64,000 bases of DNA from Paulownia fortunei (lineage: Eukaryota > Streptophyta > Magnoliopsida > Lamiales > Paulowniaceae): contig CM033119.1 of the NCBI GenBank assembly GCA_019321725.1, forward strand, positions 3,063,865 through 3,127,864, read 5' to 3'. Made by a program: the position numbers and the translations under genes. The notes under the pieces are model-generated. The model saw nothing but the letters and a program-made list of their open reading frames with translations, did no database searches and was not told the origin of the DNA. The first letter of the stretch is position 1; each line of letters opens with the position of its first letter. This document shows positions 35,286-47,674 of this stretch, one piece after another.

Positions 35286-38200
35286 CTTATTGATAAATGA
35301 AAAATAATATAGATTATTCAATCATTGTAAAATTAGTGTTATATGCATAATGGTTTCAATATAGGATGAAAATTGTTATATATACATCTAAGGTGAAGCA
35401 AAAAAAAAGGAAAAATTATGGAAGATTATATTAATGGGTAGTTTAATGATAAATCAAACTTGTCTATATTATGTATCTATCTTTCTTGCATAATATTCCT
35501 GATTTTTGAAGTGATTTGTATGAGACAAATAAGTAGATAGCTTATTCAAATCTAACATAACATTATTCAAAATATTAGAATTGAAATATTTAGACATACT
35601 AATTTAGGGAGGATGAACCTAGATGCAATTAACGTTGGGATGAACCTAGACATCTTACTAAGATAAAAACATTAGCAACCATAATATGTTGGCCAAAAAA
35701 ATAATTCCATCCAGAGTATGTTATCATTGATTCGGACATGATTGATGTGGCGCATGATAATTAAGCGAATTGAATTTTTTTTCAATTCATATGCAATTAA
35801 AAAATTATCCGATATTACTTGTGGCAAAGTTAAAGGGAAAAATCGCATTTTACATTGAACGTCTCATTCCTCTGCAGTAAGTGATATATTTATCATCTTC
35901 TGTTTACCAATCTTTTGCTTAGGATTCTGGTTTTTGTCGTAACCAGTAGACAGAAAAGGACACTTATTATCTCATCACGTTAGCAATATATATTTAGACT
36001 TATCATGACCAATGTTTTTAGGATAATAAATTTAAAAATATATCAATTATAGTGACATGTTATCTAGATGTAGAGAATAATTTTTTACCATTATTTGTTT
36101 TAATTAATAAATTATATTAGCCAATTGTTTCTAGGACCATTAAGATATTGTCTCGTGCACGTGCACCTACCATGAGTTAGGTGCATCATCGGAAATTAGA
36201 ATTCATCTAATCATTTTTACTGGTGCTTTCATAATTAAAATAGTGATTAAATCAAAATTACTATCCCTACTTCAACTAATCCAATTGGTTCAATAGTCGG
36301 TCCATTCAATTTGATAAATTGATTATATTTTTTTATTAAATTTTATAAAATATTAATTTAATAAATTAATTATTATGTATAAAATAAATAACCAATCAAA
36401 AAACACATATAACAAAATTCAAAATCTAAATAACCATATATCAAATTTAAGATTTATAAAAAAATAAAATAAAAAAATAAAAAAATAAAAAATAATTTGA
36501 CCGTTTTGATATTGTCTGGTTGAATTTTTGAATTTTTGCTCTCAGCCGATCGAATCAACCACCAACTCAGATTGAATCGATTAAATCAATCGATAATTTA
36601 ATTTTAAAAACATTATTTTTTACCTCCAACCTCGCTGTCTCTATGTCTTGATCTTAATTAATTTTTTTATTTTTTTAAAGACAGTTAATTAGTAGCTTAT
36701 TCACGTACACGACCAGTTAATAACCATAAGAATTAGCACAATAAACAAATACTACAAGAGTATATATGTTAACGACAGTACTTTTTAACCACCGCGGTAG
36801 ATGCAAAATCCCAAATAAATAATCAAGTACATAATCACACGTTGTCGGTGTTTTGACATAATGTGTAGATTAATGACTCGAATTAAAGACCGTATTATTG
36901 AATTTTTTTAACATTAATGGATAATATGAGTTGAAGAAAAATGCTTCAGATTAATTAAGACTTCAAGTCAATGGTTGTTAGGTGCATATTTAGAGCTGTC
37001 ATCAATGATAGAAACCTCTTCACCCTAAACCATTTTTTGGAGGTTGAAATATGTTCATACCTCAAATGTATTACATATTAATATTTTACTTTAAAAAATT
37101 TACCTGAATTTTTTATTTATTTGGATATTTATTACTTGATCACAAATAATAAGTGGGTTGGTTTTATTTAATTTCAACTTATGTAATTATAAATTGTATC
37201 AAATATATAATTATAATTAAATGTATATAGTTCGCTGCAATGATAGATGATAAATTGATCATGCCCCTTGTCCCCACGTACACATACATACTACTCAAAA
37301 ACAGACACATGGTTTTATTTTAGTCAACTGAAGATAATATTATTGCATTAAAAAAAGTTGAAAGATTATGTCTAGCTAATTATTGTTAGGTATATGCGTT
37401 GAAGATGCCACGCAAAATTTTGAATATGATTGGCATGTGGGGGCATATGAAAAGACTATTATCTTTTCCATTTTTTCTTTACATATTTGTTATTATTATA
37501 CTACCTATTAGTAAAACAAACAATTTATATTTTGAATGCTATTATTTATTAAGATAAAATGACAAATCTATAATTTTATATTATTATTTACAATATTTAT
37601 GCCTTTTTAAGCACAATTAGTGGTCTATTAATTTTTTGCCCTTTTTTTTTAACAGTAAAAACAATATTATTACTTAAATAAAGTATGTGTGCGTAGTTCA
37701 ATACATATTAAATAAATAATTTTAATGTGTGGATATCTATTAATGCAACTAAAGTTTTTGAGAGAAAAAAAAATTCTATAATATGCTTTTTAAAGAAAAA
37801 GATGATAATCATATAAATTTATATGAGATAATAACGTGTCTTCTCTCTATAATTTGTAATCATTTTTTTCTATCTATCTAATATATACTTAATTGAATTA
37901 TTTATTGGTTAATAAAATTAATTTTGAATAAAAATTTAGAAGCAAATTAAGTGACATTTATGAGGCCAGAGGGAGCAAAGTGGTGCATGTATTATCATAT
38001 ATAGAAAGGGCAAAGTTAATTTATCCTTTACTTAGCTCAAAGATATTTTAATCCATCATTAAAAAAGTTTTAGTTTAAGAAAGTATTTCAAAATTTTGTT
38101 AGTATAATTGATATGTACACAGCACAATAGGATAAAATTGTTATAAATAACTTATATTTAATACAATGCGAGTGTGGAAAAATTTTAAAAATGTATTAAC

Positions 38201-38604
38201 ATATCATTGTATTTTTGAATTATCGTATATAAATACACATTTTCTATATATTTTTCTTTTACGAAATTTATACACAATTAATAACTATTTATAACAAATA
38301 TCACGATACTTGTTACAAATCTAATATATCCACGTTCATACAACTTGATATCTAAATAGAATCATACACATAACACTTGGAGGGCATCCCAAAGTAGTGT
38401 CGAAATTAAAATGAATTTAACCTTCTTTTGTCTTTTCATTTCAATTGTGGCCATCATCATTAAAAAAATGACTGTTTTTCAAAATTCCTCCTTTTATAAT
38501 TATTGTCCTTCCTTTTTTTTTTTCCCATAATTACATAATTTACTAATTTTTAACTTTTTTCTATGATTATTTTATATAAAATTTATAGTATTTCTATTTT
38601 GGGC

Positions 38605-38659
<55 letters not shown>
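38605..38659. repeat. Compound (AT)12(GT)15 microsatellite
   Basis: An uninterrupted AT run (38605-38628) passes directly into a GT run (38629-38659). Confidence 0.95.
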
Positions 38660-38661
<2 letters not shown>

Positions 38662-38843
38662 TATGGGTTTTGATGGCTTCATGGATAAATTTAGACCATC
38701 TATTAATTTTTCTCACTAGTAATTAAATAGTTGAAAATGAATTACAGTGTCTAATCAATCGGCAACAGTTTAATTATTGCTAATTAAGAGCAAGTGGTAC
38801 TGCTTTTCGAAGTTGTGTAGACTATTTTTTTTAGAGAAAAGTA

Positions 38844-38869
<26 letters not shown>
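38844..38869. repeat. (AT)n microsatellite
   Basis: About 13 AT dinucleotide units. Similar shorter runs occur near 42650-42672 and 45886-45902. Confidence 0.9.
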
Positions 38870-38874
<5 letters not shown>

Positions 38875-40020
38875 ATATTTTTTTAACGTGAGAATCCGAT
38901 GATTAAGAATTTTTGAGATTAGTTAAAAAAGACGATTGTGTGGACTTTGGAGGATATTTTGATGAAAATCTTGGCAATATTGTAGTAATGCAGTACGTCT
39001 CTCAAAGATGGGATATCTACAAATTTCTTGTCTTCCCTGGTTTTGACTAAGAACAAGTTGTATAATCCATGTTTATTCGCTTTAAGCCATGCCCATAACA
39101 AACCTAACCAAATAATTTTTTTTGTCTTTTTTAACGAAGTGCTTAAACACATCGTTTTATATTATATATTAATTTACAATGAAAGAACTATTTTCAATCA
39201 ACAATTATAAATAATAATTATTATACAAATAGACAAATAATTAAAATTCAAATTCAAGAGCTTAGAATTTCAACTTTATAATTTAGGTTGGGCTTTAATA
39301 TTATTAGCGAAACTCAAGCAATGTTAAGATGTGATATATGTGTGGATTACGGGAAATTCTACTTCAAATTTGGTTTGATTACCTTAGAATGAGCGAATTT
39401 TTATTTTTAATTTTTATTACTTCCTATTCCCATTCAAAGAAAATTTATCAATCACAAAATAATCATAACTCTATTGAAGACTACAAAAGGCTACAGGCGA
39501 TTGATTGGGATAACATAAATTGTATCGACATCTTCTTACAAATGTCTTAGTGATTTCGCCCTGAAGTCTTCTTTATGCACCCAAATAAATAAATAAATAA
39601 CTGTATTTTTCATATGATTAGACGTGCTACCAAACTGCCATTAAGTGATAATAGAATGTTGAGTAATTTTTTTTACCAACATATGATATTACAATGTATA
39701 AAGCGACACATTATCCATGATATGATTACGCATTATTACCAATAACAAGAAAGCTTTTTTTCTTTGCACATAAAAAAATTAATTAAGTGAATAATAATCA
39801 TTTTTAATTCTGCCAAGGAGGTTCAAGCACAACTATACATAGAAATTATCAAAGTATATATGTCAGTTTCTTAAAGCACATTAAAAAAAGATTCCTGTGA
39901 AACTTTTTAGTCACAATGTGGATGGTCTGTTTTTCTTCAAATCAAGAACAATGAGTTAGGTTTACTGGGGGTGTTTGTAGACTAAATTCAACATCCTGAA
40001 AAGTAAAACCACAAAAGAAA

Positions 40021-40041
40021 GGGGGGGGGGGGGGGGGGGGG
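40021..40041 (+). repeat. 21-base poly(G) run
   Basis: An uninterrupted G homopolymer lies in purine-rich but otherwise AT-rich DNA. Such runs are rare in plant DNA and difficult to sequence, so its length is uncertain. Confidence 0.9.
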
Positions 40042-40130
40042 AAGAAATATTAACCAGAAAAATAATATATTATATCATCTATAGTTACCGACAAAAATAA
40101 TATACTTTTATTTTATTAGAACCAAAACCA

Positions 40131-40315
40131 GGACGAAACCAAGGGGCTGGCAAAGGAGGGGCAGCCATCCTCAACTCCAAATTTTTTTAAAAAAATAATA
40201 TGAATTTCATATATAAAATTATTAAATTTAAAAAATTTTGTCCCTTCAAAAAGTTAATATATCTTTAAAAAAAATCAATCTCGCCGACTTTTGAATTTTC
40301 GAACTCCAGATTAGA
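40131..40315. mobile_element. Candidate hAT-like non-autonomous remnant, relative of the one at 22.0 kb
   Basis: The sequence CCAGGACGAAACCAAGGGG, then a GGAGGGGCAGCCATCCTC stretch and an AT-rich interior with TTTTGTCCCTTCAAAAAG, follows the same plan as the element at 21977-22180. The right end is poorly preserved. No transposase frame is present. Confidence 0.35.
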
Positions 40316-43300
40316 ACAAATATTATATACAGTAGAAGAAAATGTGCTTGCGTTACGAGGGGTTAATTTGAAATAGGATTTAGGTCCATATATATTAATT
40401 TTGTAACTCCATATTAAAGATCCAGAACAAATGAAGATCCATTAAAAGTACAACCTAGGCCCACTATTCATAGCCCAGCTTGTTGTCTATTCTTTCAGCC
40501 CGACTGGAAGTCGGTTTGGACATCATTAGCCAGACTCATTAAACTGGATCTGTTTATTATTTTTATGGGCTTTTTCTTGAAGTAGCCCAACTATTAGTGA
40601 AAATTAAGAAATTGAAATTGGGCTTCATGATGAAAAAGCTACTCCTGATTTTTAAAATTTGTGATTAAAATTTGCACGTCGCTAGTTCTTTACCCATTTC
40701 AAGACACGAGGAAACTTTAGTTTTTCTTCCTTCCTGGAATTATTAAGACAACGTTTAATATAAAATTATACAAATTAGGTAGTAAAAAGATATTGTACTA
40801 ATATAAATTTTAATTAAAATTCTTTCCATGAGTATGTCAATAGAGAGCGATGGATGTTTATAGTAATTCAAACTTTAGATTATACAATCTACATTTTAGT
40901 TTCTTTGTTAGCAATATTGAAACCAAATTAGGTTTTCCTAACATTTTCTTTTCCTCATCAAATACTTAAACCAAACAAAACATTAATATTTTTTCTTTAT
41001 TAAAATAGTATTCAAGATTTTATAAGAGTTTGTATAGCATGGTACTTGGATTGAACTATACCACTAGTCACTGTTTATTAAAATTATGCAAAATCCTAAT
41101 GACCTTGAGATTCTGTCTGGTTATGGAAAAACAAAAGTCCCATTTGACAAAATTTTGATTTGCTCAAGTAATATCAAATTAACCCCTCAATGTGGGTTCC
41201 ATCAACTTGACCATTTACTATTTATAATTTTAAACTTAGCTAATTTTTTTTCAATTTTTTTTATACTTAATGACCCTAAGATATTATCTTCTATACAATT
41301 TTTAATATATCTTGTACTTAGCCTTGAACCATTATAGAAGTAGCTGTATAATTATTTGTGACAAGAAGTCAGAAATTATTATTGGTGATGATTAAAGAGG
41401 GTGACATAAAGCAAGGTGACAATTAGATTTCTTGCCAGCCTAATGTTCCAATTTCAGGGCATAAAACCAAAATCAAGAACCTTGGGATTGGACTATATGG
41501 CTAGCCAGCCCTACTGTTCTCTACAAGGGCAAGAACATCACAATCAATCAGTAGTCAGGAAAGTGGTTTGTGTCTAATTTCACAGACATGGTGCATTTTG
41601 GGTCCACAGTGATACATTCAGTTGGAATTGAAGGGAATTTATGCATCTTTCTTCCTAGTTTTTTCCAAACTCAGTTGATCAACCAAACAAGTTAAGGTTG
41701 ATCACATTTTGAACTTAACCTTGTTTAGTAAAATTTTGAGACAAAATATACACTTGCCCTTTAAAGGGTTTCCTAATTTATTCGTGGTGGGTAGAGTATA
41801 AAATCTCATGTATAATTGTTGTTTTTTTTTTAATAATACATGATCAACTAAAGTTCAACTTCTGAAATTCATTTTTTATTTTTTTTTGTAAATTAAGGCT
41901 ATATGCAATCCATAATTTATGTTGAATAAGTGAATTATCTACAACAATCATAAAGAATTACAATTTATTTTTATTTTTAATCTTGTTGGCATGTTGGTGC
42001 ATTTGCAGTACTCCAGCATGTGATATGCTTTTAATATGACTTTTTTTGGTGTTACAAGTGTTCTAACATGCACCAGTTTTTAAGGTTTATTTCTAATTTC
42101 TGTCTTGCTTTTCCAGGCAAAACCTAATAATTTGATTATCTTGCACTCAAAAGGGATTAGAGCTAATTAATTTGACCTAACAGCCAACTCGTTATAGTCC
42201 CTCCTCGTATATTCTAAATAATAAATTCCTCAATAAGGGGTTCATGGCCTTAATTTTATTTATCAATGTCATCTGAGTTTTATTATGTGTGTGTGCGCGG
42301 TTGTATGATTTATCCTACAATAATTTGAGCTTAATATTTAAAAAGATCCAATTCGATGGATTTAAATTAGAGCGATTGAGTATTCTGTGCATACACTCTG
42401 TCACATGATAATATAATTCCTATTAAAATAATTATAAATACGCTCATTCTTTTCATTTGTAAGGTATGTGAAATTCATTTGCACTTAAAGCAATATTGTG
42501 TTTGATTTCAATATTCTTTACTCTATACTGACTTGATTGTCGAATAATTATTGTCAGATTAACTCCGACGTTCCTAATGGTCTATTCATATCACAAGTAT
42601 AAATTCACTACTTAACCAACTATTTAAAAAGAAGTTCATCTACCCATCAATATATATATATATATATATATAATATAATATTATGAACTTCAAAATTTTG
42701 TGCAAAGGTATTTTCCTTCTCAATGAATGCTTAGACAAATGTGGCACTATTTCATGCTTTTAAATATACACACATATATAATGAGATATTTCTACACAAA
42801 AAATGTAGCAAAAAGACATATATATTGTATAACCCTGAATCCATTATCATGTTGCTAATGGCCCACATGGATATACATATAATGCAATCCCCGGCCCGAC
42901 CAAACCAGTTGGTAGAGTCATATCAAAAGCCCATTCGAACTTTAAAATTTGGCTTCTTCCCCAACAAAGTTAGTATTTGTATAAGAAACCTTCTTTGTGT
43001 GTGTTTTCTACTTTTTCTCTTCTTTCTTTTTCATCGTATTTTTTTGTCTGGTTTTCTTTTGATTAATCATGTCAACTATTCTCATACTGTTTATAGCTTT
43101 TTCTTCCTCACAATGATTACAGAAGCACAAACCAGGAAGGCGGCTTTCAGATGGGAGATCATTATATAATGACAACTATGATTGCATTATGCCTATCATT
43201 ACAACTAAATCCATGTCCATTATTAAAAATCTCATGTTTTGTAATTTTATGGAATGTTTTTTTTTTTTTTTTCAGTTTCAGCCAAATATCTTAATAAGTT

Positions 43301-45543
43301 TATAGAGGAAAAGCACAAGTACTGTAGCTAAATGATTTATCAAAAATTAAAATACAAATCACGAAATAGCTTGTAGCGTTAGGTACTCGAACATTGGCTC
43401 GAGGCATTCCTCTTCCCTTTTTTACCCTGAAAAAGTAGTGGGAATTTATATTTATAAATCGATAATCATTTTTTGGTTAATCTAGCTTGTTTTGAAACCA
43501 ATAAAGAGATAATATAAGAATATTTACACATTGTTCATCGATCATGTATTTCGACCTAATCTTAGATTCTTAACTCACTTTCCTTGCCAAGAAAGTCTTA
43601 CATTTTCGGGCCATTGAATTCTCATCAATGAGCGATTTGTTGTTGTGGCATGTTGTAAACTAATTAAATATTATGTCACAATATTATATTGACTTAAAAA
43701 CGAAATATCATCACAAGCAGCAGGAAATTAATGAGTTTTATAAAAAAATATTTATCAAAATTAATAATTGTTGCAAATGTCACTACTTAAATTTTCTTGT
43801 TTCCTTCTTTTTTCTTTTGGTTCTGAAAAAAGGGGATCAAGAATGGGTCTTTTGATTGACAAATCTAACAGAAACTCTATAGGGTTCAAGTTTGAACACT
43901 TGACTTATTAAGCTAAAAGCTCAGGGTGGAGGACAGATAGGTAATTATTGGAAATATCATCTTTAAATAGAATATTTAAAATTAATCAGGTGTGGAAAAG
44001 ATTATTATGTCTCCTTTGTGTCTCAAAAAGTTCAACTTGATTGAACATTTTAAATAAATAAAATGTAATTTATGCTTTATTTTGGGCACCATAAGGCCTA
44101 ACATGGGCCAGAATTAAAGCAAACATGGTTGCTGGATTTTTCATGTATTAAGGCCGTATTTTGCTCATAAACGTACGATTAAGAAAAACAATGACAATAT
44201 ATTATTTAAAGAAAAAAAAAAGGTAACAAAAAAGAGAGAATATTTTTCTTTACGAAAAGCTACTTTTTTATTTTTTTATTTTATGGTATTTGTAATATGT
44301 TTGTTCACATCATTCAATTGAAGGCTATAATTCTGCATATTAGTATATTATTTGATTTCTGTAAAAGTCTCATTCTCATTTTTATTTGTTTTAACTTCAA
44401 ATATTTTTTTCCATCGAAATAAAAGTTTAATTGCATTAAAGGGATTAAAAAGGCACTTGATGGTGTCTTATTCCGTCTTTTCTTATTGAAAATTAAAGAA
44501 TATGTAAACATTCGAGAGTGCGTATTTAGCAATTTTAAAAGTTTTTAATTAATTTTATTCGAAAAAAATTAAAAGTAATTAGTTGGTTTATGACAAATCT
44601 CACTGTTTGTATTTTCAAAATAAGATTTGACCTCTTCTCAAACTCAGAAAATTAATTAAGTACAGTATTATAAAGCTTCAATTTTGAAGAGTCAAACCAA
44701 TACAACTATGAAAAAAGTCAACTAAACGAGCGGCTGAGATGTCCCAGCATTGAACGAGTTTGGTGATCTTCCTCGCTCCAAAAGTAGGTCCCACCTGGCT
44801 TATTTTTGTGGGACCCTGGTCATACATCATCAACATAAACTGTTTGCTCACCAACCAAATCCCAAAAATGGTTTTGGGCTCGCCCTCCAACAAAATTCTC
44901 CTATTTCCAGAATATGAAGATTACCTTAATAATCACGAGTATTAAAATAATCATTAATTTTTACGAAATTTGGACACTACTCGAAATTTGATCTCAATTT
45001 ATTCCATATATGCCTTGGGTCAAGTTCATCTCCCAAATTGCCACATTAGTAATATTTTGTTGTCGAGTTACAGAGGAGCCAATTACATCATTAATTTTTA
45101 ATATTTTGTAATTTGTAACAAAATTTAATTTATTTAATTATCGAAATCACAAAGTATTTCTTTTTTTATGAACTTTTGAAGACATTAATACGGAAAAATA
45201 ATTTGTTTTTCTTTCTAACATAATAGAGGAGAAAAATAGTTCTCAAGGTAAATTTCACATTTATAAGTATAAATGAAATATCATAAATTTAAAAATTGAT
45301 AATAAATATATTTCCTATTTTCCTCTAACGAAATTCATTATATATTTTGATAAAAAATTTATACACATTTCAATATATATATATATATTAACAAGTGCAT
45401 TCTTGTACCTTGGTATAGAAGAGTACAGTTAAACATTGGGAACGTATGGAATTTAATTTCTTAGTTATACAAAAAGTATATTCCTCCATTGTAATGTAGA
45501 AAATATCGAATTTTATTACTTTGTGGTTCTATGACTATGTTAG

Positions 45544-45754
45544 AACGTGGAATTCAAGGTGTGTACGTGGCGCAGTGCGAAGCCAATGCTTGCTAGTTTA
45601 CGTGCACTCGGAGTACCTGATTTCTGCCCATCTCATACTTCGAATTTCGTGCACCCTAAAAATGGAAAAAAATAAAAGAAATTCAAACACTAGTCGGGGT
45701 ACTCGCTCGTGTATCACACAAGTACAAAGCGAACTCAACAAATTTGCCACGTCA
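45544..45754. promoter_or_regulatory. Cluster of four ACGT-core boxes (ABRE/G-box type) upstream of the PRAF gene
   Basis: Within 211 bases there are AACGTGG (45544-45550), TACGTGGC (about 45564-45571, an exact match to the ABRE consensus PyACGTGGC), TTACGTGCAC (about 45598-45607) and GCCACGTCA (45746-45754, complementary to an ACGTGGC core). The stretch is less AT-rich than its flanks. It lies about 1.5 kb before the probable PRAF leader and could be a distal ABA- or light-responsive element. Binding is inferred from motif only. Confidence 0.4.
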
Positions 45755-45759
45755 TCCAG

Positions 45760-47090
45760 AAAGCAAGGGCATTTTCGGGATTTTAGAGGTGGAAACTGTG
45801 TATGCTTTATTGCGTGCATCGTTTCTTATGTATTTTATTTTCTTACAAATAAGATATTTTAAAAATAAATTTAAATTTAATATATATATATATATATATA
45901 TATTAAATGCAATATTTACAAAATTGAATTTCAAATATCAATATATGAGTATAATATCTACAAAAATGGAATTACAGATATCATCCAGAAGCATTTGGTC
46001 CACTTTGCCCCCTCTGTCCTGAAAATGCCTCATCCCGACCACCTTCATTCGACTGGTCCAGTCAATTGTCTGAACGCGAAAATTTAGGTCCAGCCTTCTA
46101 GATGATTTATTTAAATTTAAAATCTTGATTCATTAATAATCTTGTTGAAAAGCCTTAATTCATTAACTTCAACTTTCAACTTAAGAGAAAACATCTCATT
46201 AATTTGGACAACAAAAGAAATTGATGTTCAACCGTACCAGATGATTGATTGATTGATTTTATTTATTAATACATTTAAGCCTTCCATTTATCATTTATTT
46301 ATTAATAAAAGTGAATAGTTAAAATAGTTTCCAATCTATTTATATCTGAATTTTTATTATTTATTATAAAACTAGACAATACCATTTAATACGAGGCAAA
46401 TACTAATAATTATTTTTGTAGCTAGGACTTAATAGAGTAACAATATAAATTAATATATCAACAAGATCAATGAAAAAGTAAAATGATGACAAAAAATAAT
46501 ATTACATATTACAACAACAAAAAAAAAAATAAAATAAAATAAAATTATAATGTCTGTTGAAAGATGTAAAAAAATACATTCAAGTTTTTTTATATAGTTT
46601 TGTACAACTTGGCATTTATTTGAAAAGTAAAATCACAATGATATATTTTCTCTATTTTTTCATGATTTGCACTTAACTTAAATTGCAATTTATCTTTTTA
46701 TTAGAGATTATGAATTTAAATAATTTTCTCTTGGAAAAGGGGAGTTATTGATTTTTTTATATGCTGCCTTCATTGGTATTAGTTAAACAAACTAAAATTT
46801 TGAAATAATCAAGAATCTATATTGAGACAATATTTTCTTAAATTATATCATAATTTTACTATATCTATATGTGATTTGATGAAGGATAATCATATTCTCA
46901 AACCAATGTAAAAAATTTAAAATAAATCAGTCAATCCTTAAAATCATGCAAGAATTTCATCAAAATTACATTTCAATTGTTAGCAATTTTACTTTTTCAA
47001 TATAATAAACAATAGGAAAAAATAAAATAAAATAAGAAATGTGTGTAGACAGACACAGGGCAACGAGAGGGTACAACTCCCCACAGTGCA
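45760..47090. other. Upstream intergenic DNA of the PRAF gene
   Basis: This is AT-rich DNA with a TA run near 45886 and a short GATT repeat at about 46241-46256. No gene is visible. The core promoter of the next gene must lie near the right edge, but no clear TATA box can be assigned. Confidence 0.45.
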
Positions 47091-47674
47091 TCACAGCTTA
47101 ATATTTCTCGGTTCTCAGCAAAGTTTCGGAATTGCTGCAGCTGCTGCTTTTTCCTCAACTTTGACTCCGTAGTCTGTCTTCTTCTTCCTACGCGCACATC
47201 ACTTTCTTCTCTTCTCCGCCATTACTTTCTCTCCCCGCACCAGCATTTTTCATTTTGTTGATTGTTTTCTCCAGCTATTTATCTTTGCCGCCGTCGCGGG
47301 AACCGGTAGTAACGCCGCCGCTGGCAGACAAAATTTTCCCCATCGCCGGACTCAGCCAATCGCAGTCCATCGGAAGGACGGAGGACCCTCTTTTGACTTT
47401 GGAGCTTTGGCAGAAAGGGGGGTGTGAACTTCCGGACCCATTTTTTTATTTTCCGGCTAGGTTTTTCAGATCTGTAGGAGAGAGCAAGCGTGGGTTTTAT
47501 GGTTGGATCTTTGAAGGTTTTTTGGTAATTTGAACGGGAAGGGAGGGAAGCTAGGTGGTGGTGTGGATGGTAGTGTGCGGCGGCGGCGGAGGTGGTGGAG
47601 TGTTGGCATGATAATGAGTGGAGTGGGATGGTGGTGGCGGTGGTGTTGGTGTGGAGGTGAGCGCTTCACATGGA
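47090..47674 (+). promoter_or_regulatory. GC-rich 5' leader of the PRAF gene with four upstream ORFs
   Basis: Composition changes abruptly from AT-rich to CT- and GC-rich, as in plant 5' leaders. Upstream ORFs start at 47499 (stop 47526-47528), 47567 (stop 47609-47611), 47608 (stop 47689-47691, past the main ATG) and 47670 (crosses the first splice junction and ends in exon 2). The second stop overlaps the third start as ATGA. The last two uORFs overlap the main start at 47675 out of frame. The transcription start is not determinable here, so which uORFs are transcribed is inferred. Confidence 0.55.

Larger units (their letters stand above)
33661..45500. other. Gene-free intergenic stretch with repeats
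   Basis: I find no supportable gene. The longest open frame (142 codons, 42741-43169) is low-complexity and without a domain. The stretch contains a repeat copy at 34985-35285, microsatellites at 38605-38659 and 38844-38869, a 21-base G run (40021-40041) and a hAT-like remnant (about 40131-40315). Several TA runs occur, for example near 42650 and 45370. Confidence 0.5.

Noticed and set aside
41610..41665. miR159/miR319-like word (TTGGAATTGAAGGGAATTTA)
   Set aside because: The match to the mature miRNA is imperfect and no complementary arm at the expected distance could be found, so no hairpin precursor is supported.
42890..42950. GTTGGTAGAGTC and CATTCGAAC words resembling tRNA arms
   Set aside because: Spacing and stems do not form a tRNA and no SINE tail follows.
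42741..43169. 142-codon open frame, the longest in the large intergenic region
   Set aside because: The protein is low-complexity with Phe/Leu runs, shows no domain or gene-like composition, and the DNA is as AT-rich as its flanks.
45521..45862. 113-codon open frame upstream of the PRAF gene
   Set aside because: No family resemblance; it overlaps a patch better explained as regulatory sequence with ACGT boxes.
47255..47533. Long open frame (about 92 codons) within the GC-rich PRAF leader
   Set aside because: It has no ATG start and no recognisable domain; high GC and lack of stops in a leader explain it.
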